In this document: positions 41,715-53,547 of the stretch, one piece after another
Position numbering within the stretch: position 1 is the first letter of the stretch
Layout of the letters: every line of letters begins with the position of its first letter
NCBI GenBank assembly: GCA_018660505.1
Contig: JABJKE010000030.1
Location: 1-64,000 of the forward strand
Direction: 5' to 3'
Source of the DNA: Rhodobiaceae bacterium
Lineage (GTDB): Bacteria; Pseudomonadota; Alphaproteobacteria; RS24
Length of the DNA: 64,000 bases
Notes under the pieces: model-generated
Told to the model about the DNA's origin: nothing
Seen by the model: only the letters and a program-made list of their open reading frames with translations
Databases searched by the model: none
Program-made: the position numbers and the translations under genes

Positions 41715-42488
41715 TTAGCCCGCCGACACGAGCTCTTTGCGTTTGCGAATGACGTTGCTGCCAAGAACAAAGACCCCGCCGACCATGCCGCCCACCAGCG
41801 CCGACAAAACAAGGGTTAGCGCAATTTTAGGCGATGTCTTCGCGGGCCGCGTTGGCCGTTCTAAGCTAAGCACCTGCGCCCCTTTGTTCGCCGCAACAAT
41901 AAACCTATCAATGGCCAAGAGGTTTCCAATAATGGTTTCACTTGAGTTTGAAATATCTTCGAAGCGCGCTTCAATAATATTGAGTTCATCCTGTGCCCGC
42001 ATAACGTAATCCGACGTGAGCAAATCATTAATATGAGCAGCATAAATATAGAAATCATTCAGCGTGTTAAGGCTGCCGGTCTTAACCAGAATATAGGTCC
42101 CCAGTTTTTTCTCTGAAATCAACATCGCCAATCGGCTGTCGTCATCTTTGGATACGATAAATCCATCTACCAATTCCGTGCGCGCTAAGTCTGTGTAGAT
42201 TATGCTTAGGTTATCGTTTTTCTTTTTCCACGTCTCGAATACTTTCTTGGAGAAAAACATCCTTTGAAAATCAGCTGAGGCTTTTTCGCCTTCGTAGAAA
42301 GGCGGCAGACTGTCGACGTTATAGATTATTTTCGATTCATAGACTGGCGTCTGAAAAACAACAAACACAAGGCTAAGCAAAACTGGAATTGTCGTAAAAA
42401 TGGCCAACAGCCATTTTCCATTCCATAAGGTTTCGACAAGCTCAAACAAATCGATTTCATCGTCGTGAAGGGACTGCATATCTGACAT
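41715..42488 (-). CDS. Wzz-type chain length determinant / polysaccharide co-polymerase
   Basis: DDEIDLFELVETLWNGKWLLAIFTTIPVLLSLVFVVFQTPVYESK; C-terminal second TM after P-rich RPTRPAKTSPK. Confidence 0.8.
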   Translation of the reverse strand: MSDMQSLHDDEIDLFELVETLWNGKWLLAIFTTIPVLLSLVFVVFQTPVYESKIIYNVDSLPPFYEGEKASADFQRMFFSKKVFETWKKKNDNLSIIYTDLARTELVDGFIVSKDDDSRLAMLISEKKLGTYILVKTGSLNTLNDFYIYAAHINDLLTSDYVMRAQDELNIIEARFEDISNSSETIIGNLLAIDRFIVAANKGAQVLSLERPTRPAKTSPKIALTLVLSALVGGMVGGVFVLGSNVIRKRKELVSAG

Positions 42489-42698
42489 TAAAGTGACTCC
42501 ATCCTCATGGGCGCCCAGGCAATATAGGGGTTAGCCTCCCGCACATAACGGACAGAGATTCGCAATTTACTGCGAGACGACAGGCAAGAGGTCATAGGGC
42601 GCTTTCTTTTAGATACTTTCGCGTCCGCTTTTATCATTGTTTTCTTCGACTGTAAAAGACTATGGCCAAAGCAAGGCATAAGCACTTGTTTTTATTCA

Positions 42699-44243
42699 TT
42701 ATTCCCACTCAATCGTTCCCGGGGGTTTCGACGTAATGTCATAGACCACGCGGTTGATGCCCCGCACTTCATTAATGATACGGGTCGATACACGGCCTAA
42801 AAACGCGTGCGTAAAGGGATAATAATCCGCTGTCATGCCATCCGTCGAGGTTACCGCGCGCAGCGCGCAGACGTAATCATAGGTTCGGCTGTCGCCCATC
42901 ACGCCCACGGTGCGGACCGGCAGCAGCACGGCGAAAGCCTGCCAAATTTCATCATACAGGCCCTGTTTGCGAATTTCATCGAGATAGACCGTGTCGGCTT
43001 TTCGCAAAATATCCAGCTTCTCACCGGTAATTTCGCCCGGAATGCGAATGGCTAAGCCGGGGCCCGGGAAAGGATGTCGACCCACAAAGGCCTCGGGCAG
43101 ACCCAATTCTTGGCCCAGCGCGCGCACTTCGTCTTTAAACAATTCGCGCACTGGCTCCACCAAACTCATGTTCATCCGCTCGGGAAGCCCGCCAACATTA
43201 TGATGACTTTTAATCGTCACACTCGGGCCGCCCGTAAACGAGACGCTTTCAATCACATCTGGATATAGCGTGCCTTGCGCCAAGAAGTCGGCACCGCCGG
43301 CCGCTTTGGCTTCTTTTTCAAACACATCGATAAAAGTGCCACCGATGATTTTGCGTTTTTGCTCGGGGTCCGAGACGCCCTCTAATTTGCCACGGAACAA
43401 ATCAGCCGCATTATTATGCACCAGCTTAATATTGAAATGATCGCGGAACAGCGTCACCACTTCTTCGCTTTCGCCAGCCCGCATCATGCCCGTATCGACA
43501 TAAACGCAGGTTAATTGCTCGCCAATCGCTTCGTGCAAGAGCACCGCCACGACCGAGCTATCGACGCCGCCCGACAGACCGCAAATCACGCGCCCCTCGC
43601 CCACTTGCGCGCGAATGTCAGCGATGGCTTTTTCGCGAAACGCCGCCATCGTCCAATCGCCTTGGCACCCGGCAATTTTATGGGTGAAATTTTCCAGCAT
43701 TTTGGCGCCATCTGGCGTATGCACCACTTCGGGGTGAAACTGCACGGCGTAAATTTTCTTCTCTAGATTGGCAATCGCCGCATAGGGGGCGTTTTCCGAA
43801 GTGCCAATACTCTCAAAACCATCGGGCAATTGGCTGACACGGTCGCCATGGCTCATCCAAACTTGCACGCTATCGCCCGCCTGCCCCACGCCGTCGAACA
43901 AGGGCGAGGCGGTTTTAATGTCCAGCATGGCGCGGCCAAATTCTTGCTCGTCGGATTTTTCCACCGAGCCGCCCAATTGCGCACAAAGCGTTTGCTGGCC
44001 ATAGCAAATGCCTAATATCGGCAGGCCCGAATTTAAAATAACCTCGGGCGCGCGCGGCGTGTCTATATCGGCCACAGAATTTGGCCCACCAGATAGAATA
44101 ACCGCCCGTGGCGCCATTTCAGCGAAAGCTTTTTCGGCCGCATTAAACGGAGCAATTTCGCAATAGACCCCGCTCTCTCGAACGCGCCGCGCAATCAGCT
44201 GCGTGACTTGCGAGCCGAAATCTACAATTAAAATACGATCCAT
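42699..44243 (-). CDS. guaA: GMP synthase (glutamine-hydrolysing)
   Basis: [47 protein letters not shown]. Confidence 0.98.
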   Translation of the reverse strand: MDRILIVDFGSQVTQLIARRVRESGVYCEIAPFNAAEKAFAEMAPRAVILSGGPNSVADIDTPRAPEVILNSGLPILGICYGQQTLCAQLGGSVEKSDEQEFGRAMLDIKTASPLFDGVGQAGDSVQVWMSHGDRVSQLPDGFESIGTSENAPYAAIANLEKKIYAVQFHPEVVHTPDGAKMLENFTHKIAGCQGDWTMAAFREKAIADIRAQVGEGRVICGLSGGVDSSVVAVLLHEAIGEQLTCVYVDTGMMRAGESEEVVTLFRDHFNIKLVHNNAADLFRGKLEGVSDPEQKRKIIGGTFIDVFEKEAKAAGGADFLAQGTLYPDVIESVSFTGGPSVTIKSHHNVGGLPERMNMSLVEPVRELFKDEVRALGQELGLPEAFVGRHPFPGPGLAIRIPGEITGEKLDILRKADTVYLDEIRKQGLYDEIWQAFAVLLPVRTVGVMGDSRTYDYVCALRAVTSTDGMTADYYPFTHAFLGRVSTRIINEVRGINRVVYDITSKPPGTIEWE

Positions 44244-44245
44244 AA

Positions 44246-44764
44246 TCAGTCCTTTTTGGAGCTTTCGGGCTGGCTGTTTTCAGCCCCCGCCGTTTGCGTT
44301 TGAGCAATCGCCGCCGCCAATTCATTAGCAGATTGGCACGGCGCAGCGCATAAGCGGCGCAACACAGAAAGCGATTTTTCAGCCTGCTCGATATCTTCAA
44401 TCGCCAAAGCCGCATCGCCTTGCAGACGCAAGGCGGCCAAGTCACCGGGTTCGATATCCAGCCCGACGCCGATAAGCCGCAAGGCCTCTTCTTTATTGTC
44501 CAACCTGCCCTGCGCTTGGCCTTTCACCACATAGGCCCGCGCATTGCCCGGATTGGCGGTCAAAGCCAAATTGAGCAATTCATCCGCTTTGGCCACTTTA
44601 TCGGCCGCCAATTGCGCTTCCGCTTGGCTCACCAAACGGGCCGATAAGCTGCGATAGCTATCGGAAATAGCCGCCGCGGGGCTAAGGCTCGCAAGGCCAA
44701 ACAGAGCCATGAAACCAAGCGCTGAAGATAATGTAGAAAAAGATTTGGTCATAAGCTGTCTCAT
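44246..44764 (-). CDS. Secreted TPR-containing protein
   Basis: Signal peptide; [70 protein letters not shown]. Confidence 0.75.
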   Translation of the reverse strand: MRQLMTKSFSTLSSALGFMALFGLASLSPAAAISDSYRSLSARLVSQAEAQLAADKVAKADELLNLALTANPGNARAYVVKGQAQGRLDNKEEALRLIGVGLDIEPGDLAALRLQGDAALAIEDIEQAEKSLSVLRRLCAAPCQSANELAAAIAQTQTAGAENSQPESSKKD

Positions 44765-44802
44765 GCAGGTTGGATTAGGGGGTCATCTTACCCCAAGTTG
44801 CT

Positions 44803-46049
44803 TCAACTGGTGGAAAGATTTTGCAGCACCGCACAATACAGACCATCCGTATCGCTGTTCAGCGGATGCAATTGGGTTTGGCCCGCGCTGCCAAACGGCA
44901 GAACCGTTTCTACCCGCTGAAACGAGGGGGTTTCTTGTAAAAAAGCTTCAATCTGCTGGTCGTTCTCCGACGCCAAAAGGGAGCAGGTGATATAGACCAA
45001 ACGCCCGCTGGGCTGCACCAGCAAAGCGGCTTCGGTTAAAATATCGGCCTGCAGTTGATGCAGCTCTGCCAAATCTTCTGGCGTCAGGCGCCATTTGGTT
45101 TCGGGCGAGCGGCGCCAGCGACCGGTGCCACTGCACGGCACATCGGCGACCACTAAATCGCAGCTTTCCGTGAAATCCAACACTTGCGCCGGCTTCACGA
45201 TTTGCAAAATATCGACGCCCGCGCGTTTGGCTCTTGGCCGTTGGCCGTTCATCCGTCCGGCAATCGCGTCATGCACCAACAACACGCCTTGGTTTTCCAT
45301 TTGCGCCGCCAGAGCCAAGGCTTTGCCACCCGCGCCCGCACAAAAATCCATTACCGTTTGGCCCGGTCGGGCGTCGCAAATTTGTGCCACACCTTGCGCG
45401 CCCGCATCTTGCACCTCGATGAGACCTTGCTTGAACGCCTCGCTATCGACCAAACGCGGCGCGCCTTCAAAGCGCAAACCTGTATCGATATGCGGATGCC
45501 GCATGGGCTCGAACCCCTCTTCTTGCAAAGCCGTCATCGCCGCTTCGCGGTCGGTTTTCAACAGGTTGACCCGCACATCGACGGGCGCCCGCTCTAGCAT
45601 GGCCAGCAACACGGCTTGGGTTTGCTCGCCCAATTGCGCCTCAATATCGCCCATCAACCATTCTGGCACGGAACACAAGCCAGCTTTGGTCTGCGTGCCA
45701 TCGCGCGCCAAGGCTTGGGTCAAAGCCTCCACCTGCGCCGCCTCTAAAGGGTCCGGTGCATGGGCGCTGCCATCGGCCAAAGCCATGGCTGCCTCTGGGC
45801 TCTCGCCTTCCAACACAATGGTTGCCAAAAGGCAGACCAGCAAAGGGTCATCCGCTTCTAGGCGCGCCGTTAGCGTGCCGTAATGGCGCAAAATGGCGAA
45901 CAATCGATTGGAGATATCGCGGCGATCTTTCGAGCCCGCATAGCGGTTTTGCCGCCCCCAATTTTGCATTATGCGATCGGCTGGCGTGGCGTCCAACAAG
46001 ACGGTGTTTAATAAATCCGTGAGGGCCTGCAGGCGTGCGGCGGGGCGCA

Positions 46050-46050
<1 letters not shown>
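44803..46050 (-). CDS. RsmB/NOP family rRNA m5C methyltransferase
   Basis: VMDFCAGAGGKALALAAQM, VADVPCSGTGRWRRSPETKWRLT, YITCSLLASEND. Confidence 0.9.
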
Positions 46051-47516
<1,466 letters not shown>

Positions 47517-47608
47517 TCAAATCCTCTTCAAAAAGGGAGGTGCATTTGACGAGTTCATGTATCACTAAATGAGGGCTTGTGGCAAAAAATATCTTCGTCC
47601 CGCAAAAA

Positions 47609-48346
47609 TCAGCCATTTTCTGGGGGATAAGCCTCCACCGGCTCGCCCTTAAAATCCATCGCGATGACATAGAGTTCTACCGATTCTTTGCGGCTGGCTT
47701 TCGGCTTCATATGATAGACCTGTTTGAAGCGGCGTTTCAGCTCGTCTAAAAGCTCACGCGAGGCGCCGCCCTGAAACACTTTGGCGCAAAACGCCCCGCC
47801 CGGCTTTAACGCTTCAAAGGCAAACCAAGCCGCCGTTTCGGCCAAGGCCATGGTGCGCAAATGGTCGGTTTGGCGATGTCCGGTCACAGCGGCCGCCATA
47901 TCCGAAATCACCACATCGGCGCGCCGTCCGGCCAGCTCACGCACTTTCGCGGGCGCGCTATCTTCTAAAAAATCGAGTTTTAAAAACTCCACCCCTTGCA
48001 GCGGCTCCATATCTTGCAAATCAATGGCTGCCACAAAGCCTTTGTTTTTGAGCGCCCCAACGCGTTGCGCCGCCACTTGCGCCCAACCACCCGGCGCGCA
48101 GCCAAGGTCGATGACACAAGCGCCCGGTTTGAAAAACTTAAACCGATCATCCATTTCGATAATTTTATAGGCGGCGCGCGAGCGATAGCCATCTGATTTG
48201 GCGGCAGCCACATAGGGGTCATTGAGTTGGCGCTCGAGCCAGCGCGTCGAGGAAAGCTTGCGCCCTCTGGCGGTTTTCACCCGCTCGCGCATGCGGTCTC
48301 CGCGTCTTTGTCCGTCGCCAACGCCCGGCCCTTTTTTATCGCTCAT
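47609..48346 (-). CDS. rlmE: 23S rRNA 2'-O-ribose U2552 methyltransferase
   Basis: GYRSRAAYKIIEMDDRFKFFKPGACVIDLGCAPGGWAQVA. Confidence 0.93.
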   Translation of the reverse strand: MSDKKGPGVGDGQRRGDRMRERVKTARGRKLSSTRWLERQLNDPYVAAAKSDGYRSRAAYKIIEMDDRFKFFKPGACVIDLGCAPGGWAQVAAQRVGALKNKGFVAAIDLQDMEPLQGVEFLKLDFLEDSAPAKVRELAGRRADVVISDMAAAVTGHRQTDHLRTMALAETAAWFAFEALKPGGAFCAKVFQGGASRELLDELKRRFKQVYHMKPKASRKESVELYVIAMDFKGEPVEAYPPENG

Positions 48347-49503
48347 GTGTTTTGTCCTTTTGGCGCCTGACTGGTTTCCGCATTCGGGGAACCGCTGGAA
48401 CGCCGACGACTCCGATTGGAGCGATTGCGGCGATTGCGACGCATATCTTTCTTTATCATACGCAGCAAAAGGCCTTCGCGTAACCCACGATCTGCCACCG
48501 AGACTTGCGCCACCGGCCAGCGCGTATGTATGGCCTCCAAAACCGCACAACCCGACAAGACCAAATCGGCGCGTTGCGCGCCAATGCATGGGTTCTCCGC
48601 CAGCTGGTCGCGGCTCATCTGACGCAGATTGCCAATGACTTTGGTAATATTTTCCGCCGTAATCGTGCAGCCATCGACGACATTGCGGTCGTAGCGCGCT
48701 AAACCCAATTGCACGGCGGCCAGCGTTGTCACGGTTCCGGAGGTGCCAATAATTTGCACGCGGCTCATATCCACCATATCGCTTTGCCGCGCCATGAAAG
48801 CCTGCAAGCGGTCATGGCTTTCTTGCAACATGCCTTCATAGCCATGCTCATAAGGCCCCGGCCCGGCATGGCGCTCCGACAGGCGCACCACACCCAGCGG
48901 CACGCTATCGCTATCGACCAGTTTGAAAAAATCACCATTTGCCGTATGCGGCGAGACTTGGCGCGATAGGCGGCTGATTTCCGTGCTGCCGCCGCCGATA
49001 TCATATAAAATAATATCGTCAACTTTATCATCGAATAAGGAGCCACAGCCAATCGCGGCCAATTCCGCTTCCGCTTTGCCATCGATAATCTCTAAGCGCA
49101 AACCGGTTTCCTTGCGCACCCGTTTGATAAACTCGGCGCCATTGCTTGCGCCCCGACAGGCCTCGGTGGCCACACAGCGCAAACGCACCACATTGGCGCG
49201 GCGAATTTTACTCGCCGCAATTCGCAAAGCCGCCACCGTGCGATCCATCGCGTCTTGCGATAGTTGACCACTGCCCTCTAGCCCTTCGCCAAGACGCACA
49301 ATGCGCGAAAAACTATCGCGCACCCGAAACCCAAGTCCACCCGCACGCTCGACAATCAGCAAACGACAATTATTCGTGCCCAAATCGACAGCGGCATAAA
49401 GACGCGTTTTTTGCGGTTTCGACGGAGAAGATGGCGCGCGCTTCGCGTCAAACTTGCTGGGGGACGCTTTCGAGCTGCCGGGAGGGTTATCTTTACTGAA
49501 CAT
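48343..49503 (-). CDS. Ppx/GppA family phosphatase (second copy in window)
   Basis: YAAVDLGTNNCRLLIVE, VATEACRGASNGAEFI, YDIGGGSTEIS; overlaps rlmE start. Confidence 0.92.
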   Translation of the reverse strand: MFSKDNPPGSSKASPSKFDAKRAPSSPSKPQKTRLYAAVDLGTNNCRLLIVERAGGLGFRVRDSFSRIVRLGEGLEGSGQLSQDAMDRTVAALRIAASKIRRANVVRLRCVATEACRGASNGAEFIKRVRKETGLRLEIIDGKAEAELAAIGCGSLFDDKVDDIILYDIGGGSTEISRLSRQVSPHTANGDFFKLVDSDSVPLGVVRLSERHAGPGPYEHGYEGMLQESHDRLQAFMARQSDMVDMSRVQIIGTSGTVTTLAAVQLGLARYDRNVVDGCTITAENITKVIGNLRQMSRDQLAENPCIGAQRADLVLSGCAVLEAIHTRWPVAQVSVADRGLREGLLLRMIKKDMRRNRRNRSNRSRRRSSGSPNAETSQAPKGQNT

Positions 49504-49758
49504 GTCTCAATTCCCTTGCTGGCACAAGCAGAGCACCAGATCAATAGGCTCACGCCGTATCGGTAGCGTCAACGATAGATTATTTGGCAAGCTGCAAGCA
49601 AGTTAAATGAACGCCGAAAATCGATTAGGCTTTTCTCTGCCACTTGAGACACATGGCTTGCCTTTTTATAAAAACGTGATAGCTTTTCACGTATAACATT
49701 TGGTAAAAATAGCTCGTGCGACATAATGTAGGGATCATCAATAGATTTGGATAAAATT

Positions 49759-51045
49759 ATGACGGATATGAAAACAGAAACTCTGGTCTTACACGCAGGC
49801 TGGCGCGCCGATCCCACAACCGGCTCGGTTGCCGTGCCTATTCACCAGACCACGAGCTATCAATTCAACAGTACTGACCATGCGGCCAGCCTGTTTTCGC
49901 TGTCTGAACTGGGCAATATTTACACCCGATTGCAAAACCCGACGACCGATGTTCTCGAGCAACGCATTGCCGCGCTTGAGGGTGGCGCCGCCGCTTTGGG
50001 CGTGGCTTCTGGCCAAACCGCCTCAACCATGTCGGTTCAAAACATCGCCCGAGCTGGCGATAATATCGTGTCCTCCACCGATCTTTACGGCGGCACGTGG
50101 AACCTATTTGCCAATACGATGAAAGACATGGGCATTGAAGTGCGCTTTGCCGACCCCACCGACCCGCAATCTTTCGCCGATGCCGTGGATGATAAAACCC
50201 GCGCCTTTTATGCCGAAACCCTGCCCAACCCAAAACTCAACGTCTTCCCGATTCAACAAGTGGCAGACATTGGCCGCGCCCATAATATTCCGTTGATTAT
50301 GGACAATACGGCCGCGCCAACCCTGTGCCGCCCGTTCGACCATGGTGCGGCTATCGTGGTTTATTCGACGACCAAATATATTGGCGGTCATGGCACGTCC
50401 ATTGGCGGCGTGATTGTCGACGGCGGTAATTTTGATTGGGAAGCGGCAGGCGATCGCCAACCTATGCTGAACTCACCAGACCCATCTTACCATGGTGCGG
50501 TGTGGAGCGAAGCTGCCAAGCCGCTGGGCCCGATTGCCTATATTTTAAAAGCCCGCACCACATTGCTGCGCGATATGGGCGCAGCCATGTCTCCGTTCAA
50601 CGCCTTTATGTTCTTACAAGGCATGGAAACCTTGGCGCTGCGGATGAGAGCCCATTGCGAAAATGCCAATCAGGTGGCCACTTGGCTGTCGGGTCAAAAA
50701 GGCGTCAGCAAAGTCATTCACCCTTCCTTGATGGAAGGCGAAATGCGCGCGCGCGCCGATGCCGTTATGAACGGTGGCTATGGCGCCCTTTTGGGCTTTG
50801 AGCTGGAAGGCGGCATGGAAGCGGGCAAGAAGTTTATCGATAATCTGGAGCTGCTGTACCATGTGGCCAATATCGGCGATGCGCGCTCTCTGGCCATTCA
50901 TCCGGCTAGCACGACGCATAGTCAGCTTTCTGCCGAAGACCAAATGGCCTCTGGCGTGACCCCCGGCTATGTGCGCCTGTCCATTGGCATCGAGCATATT
51001 GATGACATTATTGCGGATATCTCGCAGGCCCTCACAAAGGTTTAA
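49759..51045 (+). CDS. O-acetylhomoserine sulfhydrylase-like Cys/Met-metabolism PLP enzyme
   Basis: TLVLHAGWRADPTTGSVAVPIHQTTSYQF, ALGVASGQTASTMSVQNIA, VYSTTKYIGGHGTSIGGV. Confidence 0.88.
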   Translation: MTDMKTETLVLHAGWRADPTTGSVAVPIHQTTSYQFNSTDHAASLFSLSELGNIYTRLQNPTTDVLEQRIAALEGGAAALGVASGQTASTMSVQNIARAGDNIVSSTDLYGGTWNLFANTMKDMGIEVRFADPTDPQSFADAVDDKTRAFYAETLPNPKLNVFPIQQVADIGRAHNIPLIMDNTAAPTLCRPFDHGAAIVVYSTTKYIGGHGTSIGGVIVDGGNFDWEAAGDRQPMLNSPDPSYHGAVWSEAAKPLGPIAYILKARTTLLRDMGAAMSPFNAFMFLQGMETLALRMRAHCENANQVATWLSGQKGVSKVIHPSLMEGEMRARADAVMNGGYGALLGFELEGGMEAGKKFIDNLELLYHVANIGDARSLAIHPASTTHSQLSAEDQMASGVTPGYVRLSIGIEHIDDIIADISQALTKV

Positions 51046-51055
51046 AGGCAACGCC

Positions 51056-51262
51056 ATGGTAGAAAAGCTTCTAGATTTAATGCCGGTCTGGTTTGGTATC
51101 GGGTTTTTGGGCCCGGTGCTTGCCGAGATTTATTTGCGCACGGCGTTGAATAGCTATCTGCCGCCCCCGGCGGGTGTGGATGGCGCGCAAATCTATGCTG
51201 CCTGCATGATATTTGGCGGCGCCTACGGTTTAATTGCTTGGAAAATAGGACGTTGGATATGA
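51056..51262 (+). CDS. Small two-TM membrane protein, translationally coupled to the desaturase
   Basis: 68 aa MVEKLLDLMPVWFGIGFLGPVLAEIYLRTAL...AACMIFGGAYGLIAWKIGRWI; ATGA overlap with next ORF. Confidence 0.6.
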   Translation: MVEKLLDLMPVWFGIGFLGPVLAEIYLRTALNSYLPPPAGVDGAQIYAACMIFGGAYGLIAWKIGRWI

Positions 51263-52134
51263 CCTCAGTGGATATAACGAAATTAAGTGACGCCGAGCTT
51301 GTTCGGATGGAGCGCGATATTGCGCGAAAATATATGGATAAATTATCCATCCCCATGGTTGTCTGGCCGGTTTTAAACCTCAGTTGTTGGCTGGCGCTTT
51401 GGCCGCTGGTGATGACGGGCACGTTGTCGCTTTGGGTGGCTTTTCCCATTGCTCTTTTGAATATCACCCTGTCCTATCTGCCAAGCCATGACGCGCAACA
51501 TGATATTTATGCGCGCCCGGGGCAAAAACTTCGGTGGCTGAACGAAGCCATTGGTCATCTCTCTTTAATCCCCTTGGCCTATGGCTATCGGATTTTACGG
51601 CTGACCCATTTAGAGCATCATAAACACACCAATAAACCAGGGCTTGACCCCGACCATGTGTTCAACGAAGGCACAACCGCGCTCAGCATTATTTGGAATA
51701 ACATCCGGTCCTTTCAACCGAGCTCAGAAAGCTCGAAAAGCTATAGCAGCTGTTTGACCCGCCTCGGCACCGCCGAGGCCGAGCGCGCTTTCTTAGAGCA
51801 AGTGGCCATCGCGCTGGTGCATATGGGCATACTTTTCTTTTGCGCCTATCACGGCAAAGCGCTGGAAGCGTTACTTTTGTGGTGGCTGCCCCTTAAATTA
51901 GCGGTGATTTACATTCGGATTTATTTATCTTGGTTGCCGCATTTTCCGGGCGAGGAAACCGGCCGCTACAAAGACACCCGCGAGTTTAAAAGCTGGGGCG
52001 GCGTTTGGAGCTCTTTGGGCATGACGGCACATATTGTGCATCACTTGCACCCGCGCATTCCGCTGGATAAGACACCGGCCGCTTTGCGCGAGCTTTATCC
52101 CATCTTGCAAGCCCGAAAAAGCCCTTTGGTTTAA
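51259..52134 (+). CDS. Membrane fatty acid desaturase family protein
   Basis: His boxes HDAQHD, HLEHHKHTN, HIVHHLHPRIP. Confidence 0.88.
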   Translation: MTSVDITKLSDAELVRMERDIARKYMDKLSIPMVVWPVLNLSCWLALWPLVMTGTLSLWVAFPIALLNITLSYLPSHDAQHDIYARPGQKLRWLNEAIGHLSLIPLAYGYRILRLTHLEHHKHTNKPGLDPDHVFNEGTTALSIIWNNIRSFQPSSESSKSYSSCLTRLGTAEAERAFLEQVAIALVHMGILFFCAYHGKALEALLLWWLPLKLAVIYIRIYLSWLPHFPGEETGRYKDTREFKSWGGVWSSLGMTAHIVHHLHPRIPLDKTPAALRELYPILQARKSPLV

Positions 52135-52171
52135 CCTTTGGTTTAACCCGTGGCTTAACCCTTGGCTTAAC
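52124..52171 (+). repeat. Four tandem 12-bp units overlapping the desaturase stop codon
   Basis: CTTTGGTTTAAC, CTTTGGTTTAAC, CCGTGGCTTAAC, CCTTGGCTTAAC. Confidence 0.9.
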
Positions 52172-52284
52172 CGGGCTTCGGCTCCTTCCACCTCGGGGCT
52201 GTGAAAAAATTAATTTTATCACTTGAACGAGGCGGCTCGGTTAAGGCACCCTATTTGCAAGCCACGCAAATGGGAGAGACTAAC

Positions 52285-53532
52285 ATGAGCCAAGCTATCC
52301 AATTCGACGAAATGCCGATTGAACAAATCGACCTATCGCGGCCAGAGCTATACGCCAGCGAAGACGTTTTGAAGATTTTCAAACGCTTGCGTGAAGAAGA
52401 CCCCATTCATTTTTCACAAGATGCCGCCTTTGGCCCCATGTGGTCGATTACCCGCTATGAAGATTGCATCGCCATAGATACAGACCACAAACGGTTCTCT
52501 TCTTCTGACCAATTTGGCGGCATTCAAGTCGATGACAGCATCGTGCGCCCGCCCGTCGAAGGGGTGGAAATTTCCGCCTTTATCACCAAAGACCAACCGC
52601 ATCACGCGCCCATTCGCAAATCTGTCCAGCCGATTGCCTCGCCGCCCGCTTTGGATAGTTTCAAGGCTCTTATCGAGCAGCGCACCAGCGATATTCTCGA
52701 CAGCTTACCCGAAGGCGAAGCGTTTAATTGGGTCGATACTGTCTCTATCGAGCTGACGACGCAAATGCTCGCTACCCTGTTCGATTTTCCTTTCGAAGAC
52801 CGCCATTTGCTCACCTATTGGTCCGATATTACCACCGCGACCGAAGGCTCTGACCATTTTCCCGGCGCTGACAAGCGAGTGGAAATCTTGTTGGAATGTC
52901 TCGCCTATTTCACCAAATTGCGCGAGGCGCGTGCCAATGGCGCGCCCAATTTCGACCTTGTGTCGATGATGGCCCGCGACACCAATACCAAAGATATGGA
53001 TGAAATGAATTTCCTTGGCAATCTGCTGCTACTGATTGTGGGCGGCAATGACACGACCCGCAATTCCATGTCGGCGAGCATTAATGCGTGGAATCAATTC
53101 CCCGATGAATTTGCAAAATTGCGCGAAGACCCCTCGCTCATAGACAATATGGTGGCCGAAGTTATTCGCTGGCAGACGCCTTTATCGCATATGCGACGCA
53201 CCGCGCTCGAAGATGTGGAGATGCACGGCAAGACCATTAAGAAAGGCGATAAAGTCGTCATGTGGTATTACTCCGGCAATCATGATGAAAATGTGTTTGA
53301 AAATCCGCGCCAAGTGAAATTTGACCGCCCGAACGGCAAAAGCCATTTGTCCTTTGGCTTTGGCATTCATCGCTGCATGGGACTGCGAGTGGCGGAGCTG
53401 CAACTGCGGATTCTATGGCAGCAAATTCTCGAAAAATTCGAGAGCATTGAAATCATCAAAGAACCAGTCCGCGTGAAGTCAAATTTTGTTAACGGCTATT
53501 CGGAAATGATTGTAAAAGTAACCCGTCGTTAA
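52285..53532 (+). CDS. Cytochrome P450, CYP153-like
   Basis: NWVDTVSIELTTQMLATLFDFPFEDRHLL, LLIVGGNDTTRNSM, HLSFGFGIHRCMGLRVAELQLRILW. Confidence 0.88.
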   Translation: MSQAIQFDEMPIEQIDLSRPELYASEDVLKIFKRLREEDPIHFSQDAAFGPMWSITRYEDCIAIDTDHKRFSSSDQFGGIQVDDSIVRPPVEGVEISAFITKDQPHHAPIRKSVQPIASPPALDSFKALIEQRTSDILDSLPEGEAFNWVDTVSIELTTQMLATLFDFPFEDRHLLTYWSDITTATEGSDHFPGADKRVEILLECLAYFTKLREARANGAPNFDLVSMMARDTNTKDMDEMNFLGNLLLLIVGGNDTTRNSMSASINAWNQFPDEFAKLREDPSLIDNMVAEVIRWQTPLSHMRRTALEDVEMHGKTIKKGDKVVMWYYSGNHDENVFENPRQVKFDRPNGKSHLSFGFGIHRCMGLRVAELQLRILWQQILEKFESIEIIKEPVRVKSNFVNGYSEMIVKVTRR

Positions 53533-53547
53533 TCGAGGGAGTTACTT

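Noticed and set aside
42488-42685. 65-aa minus-strand ORF upstream of the Wzz-like gene
   Set aside because: Basic, low-similarity sequence with no recognisable motif; could be coding but cannot be supported.
49569-49724. Possible 51-aa protein MSHELFLPNVIREKLSRFYKKASHVSQVAEK... on the minus strand
   Set aside because: Looks protein-like but no RBS/homology evidence; left unannotated.
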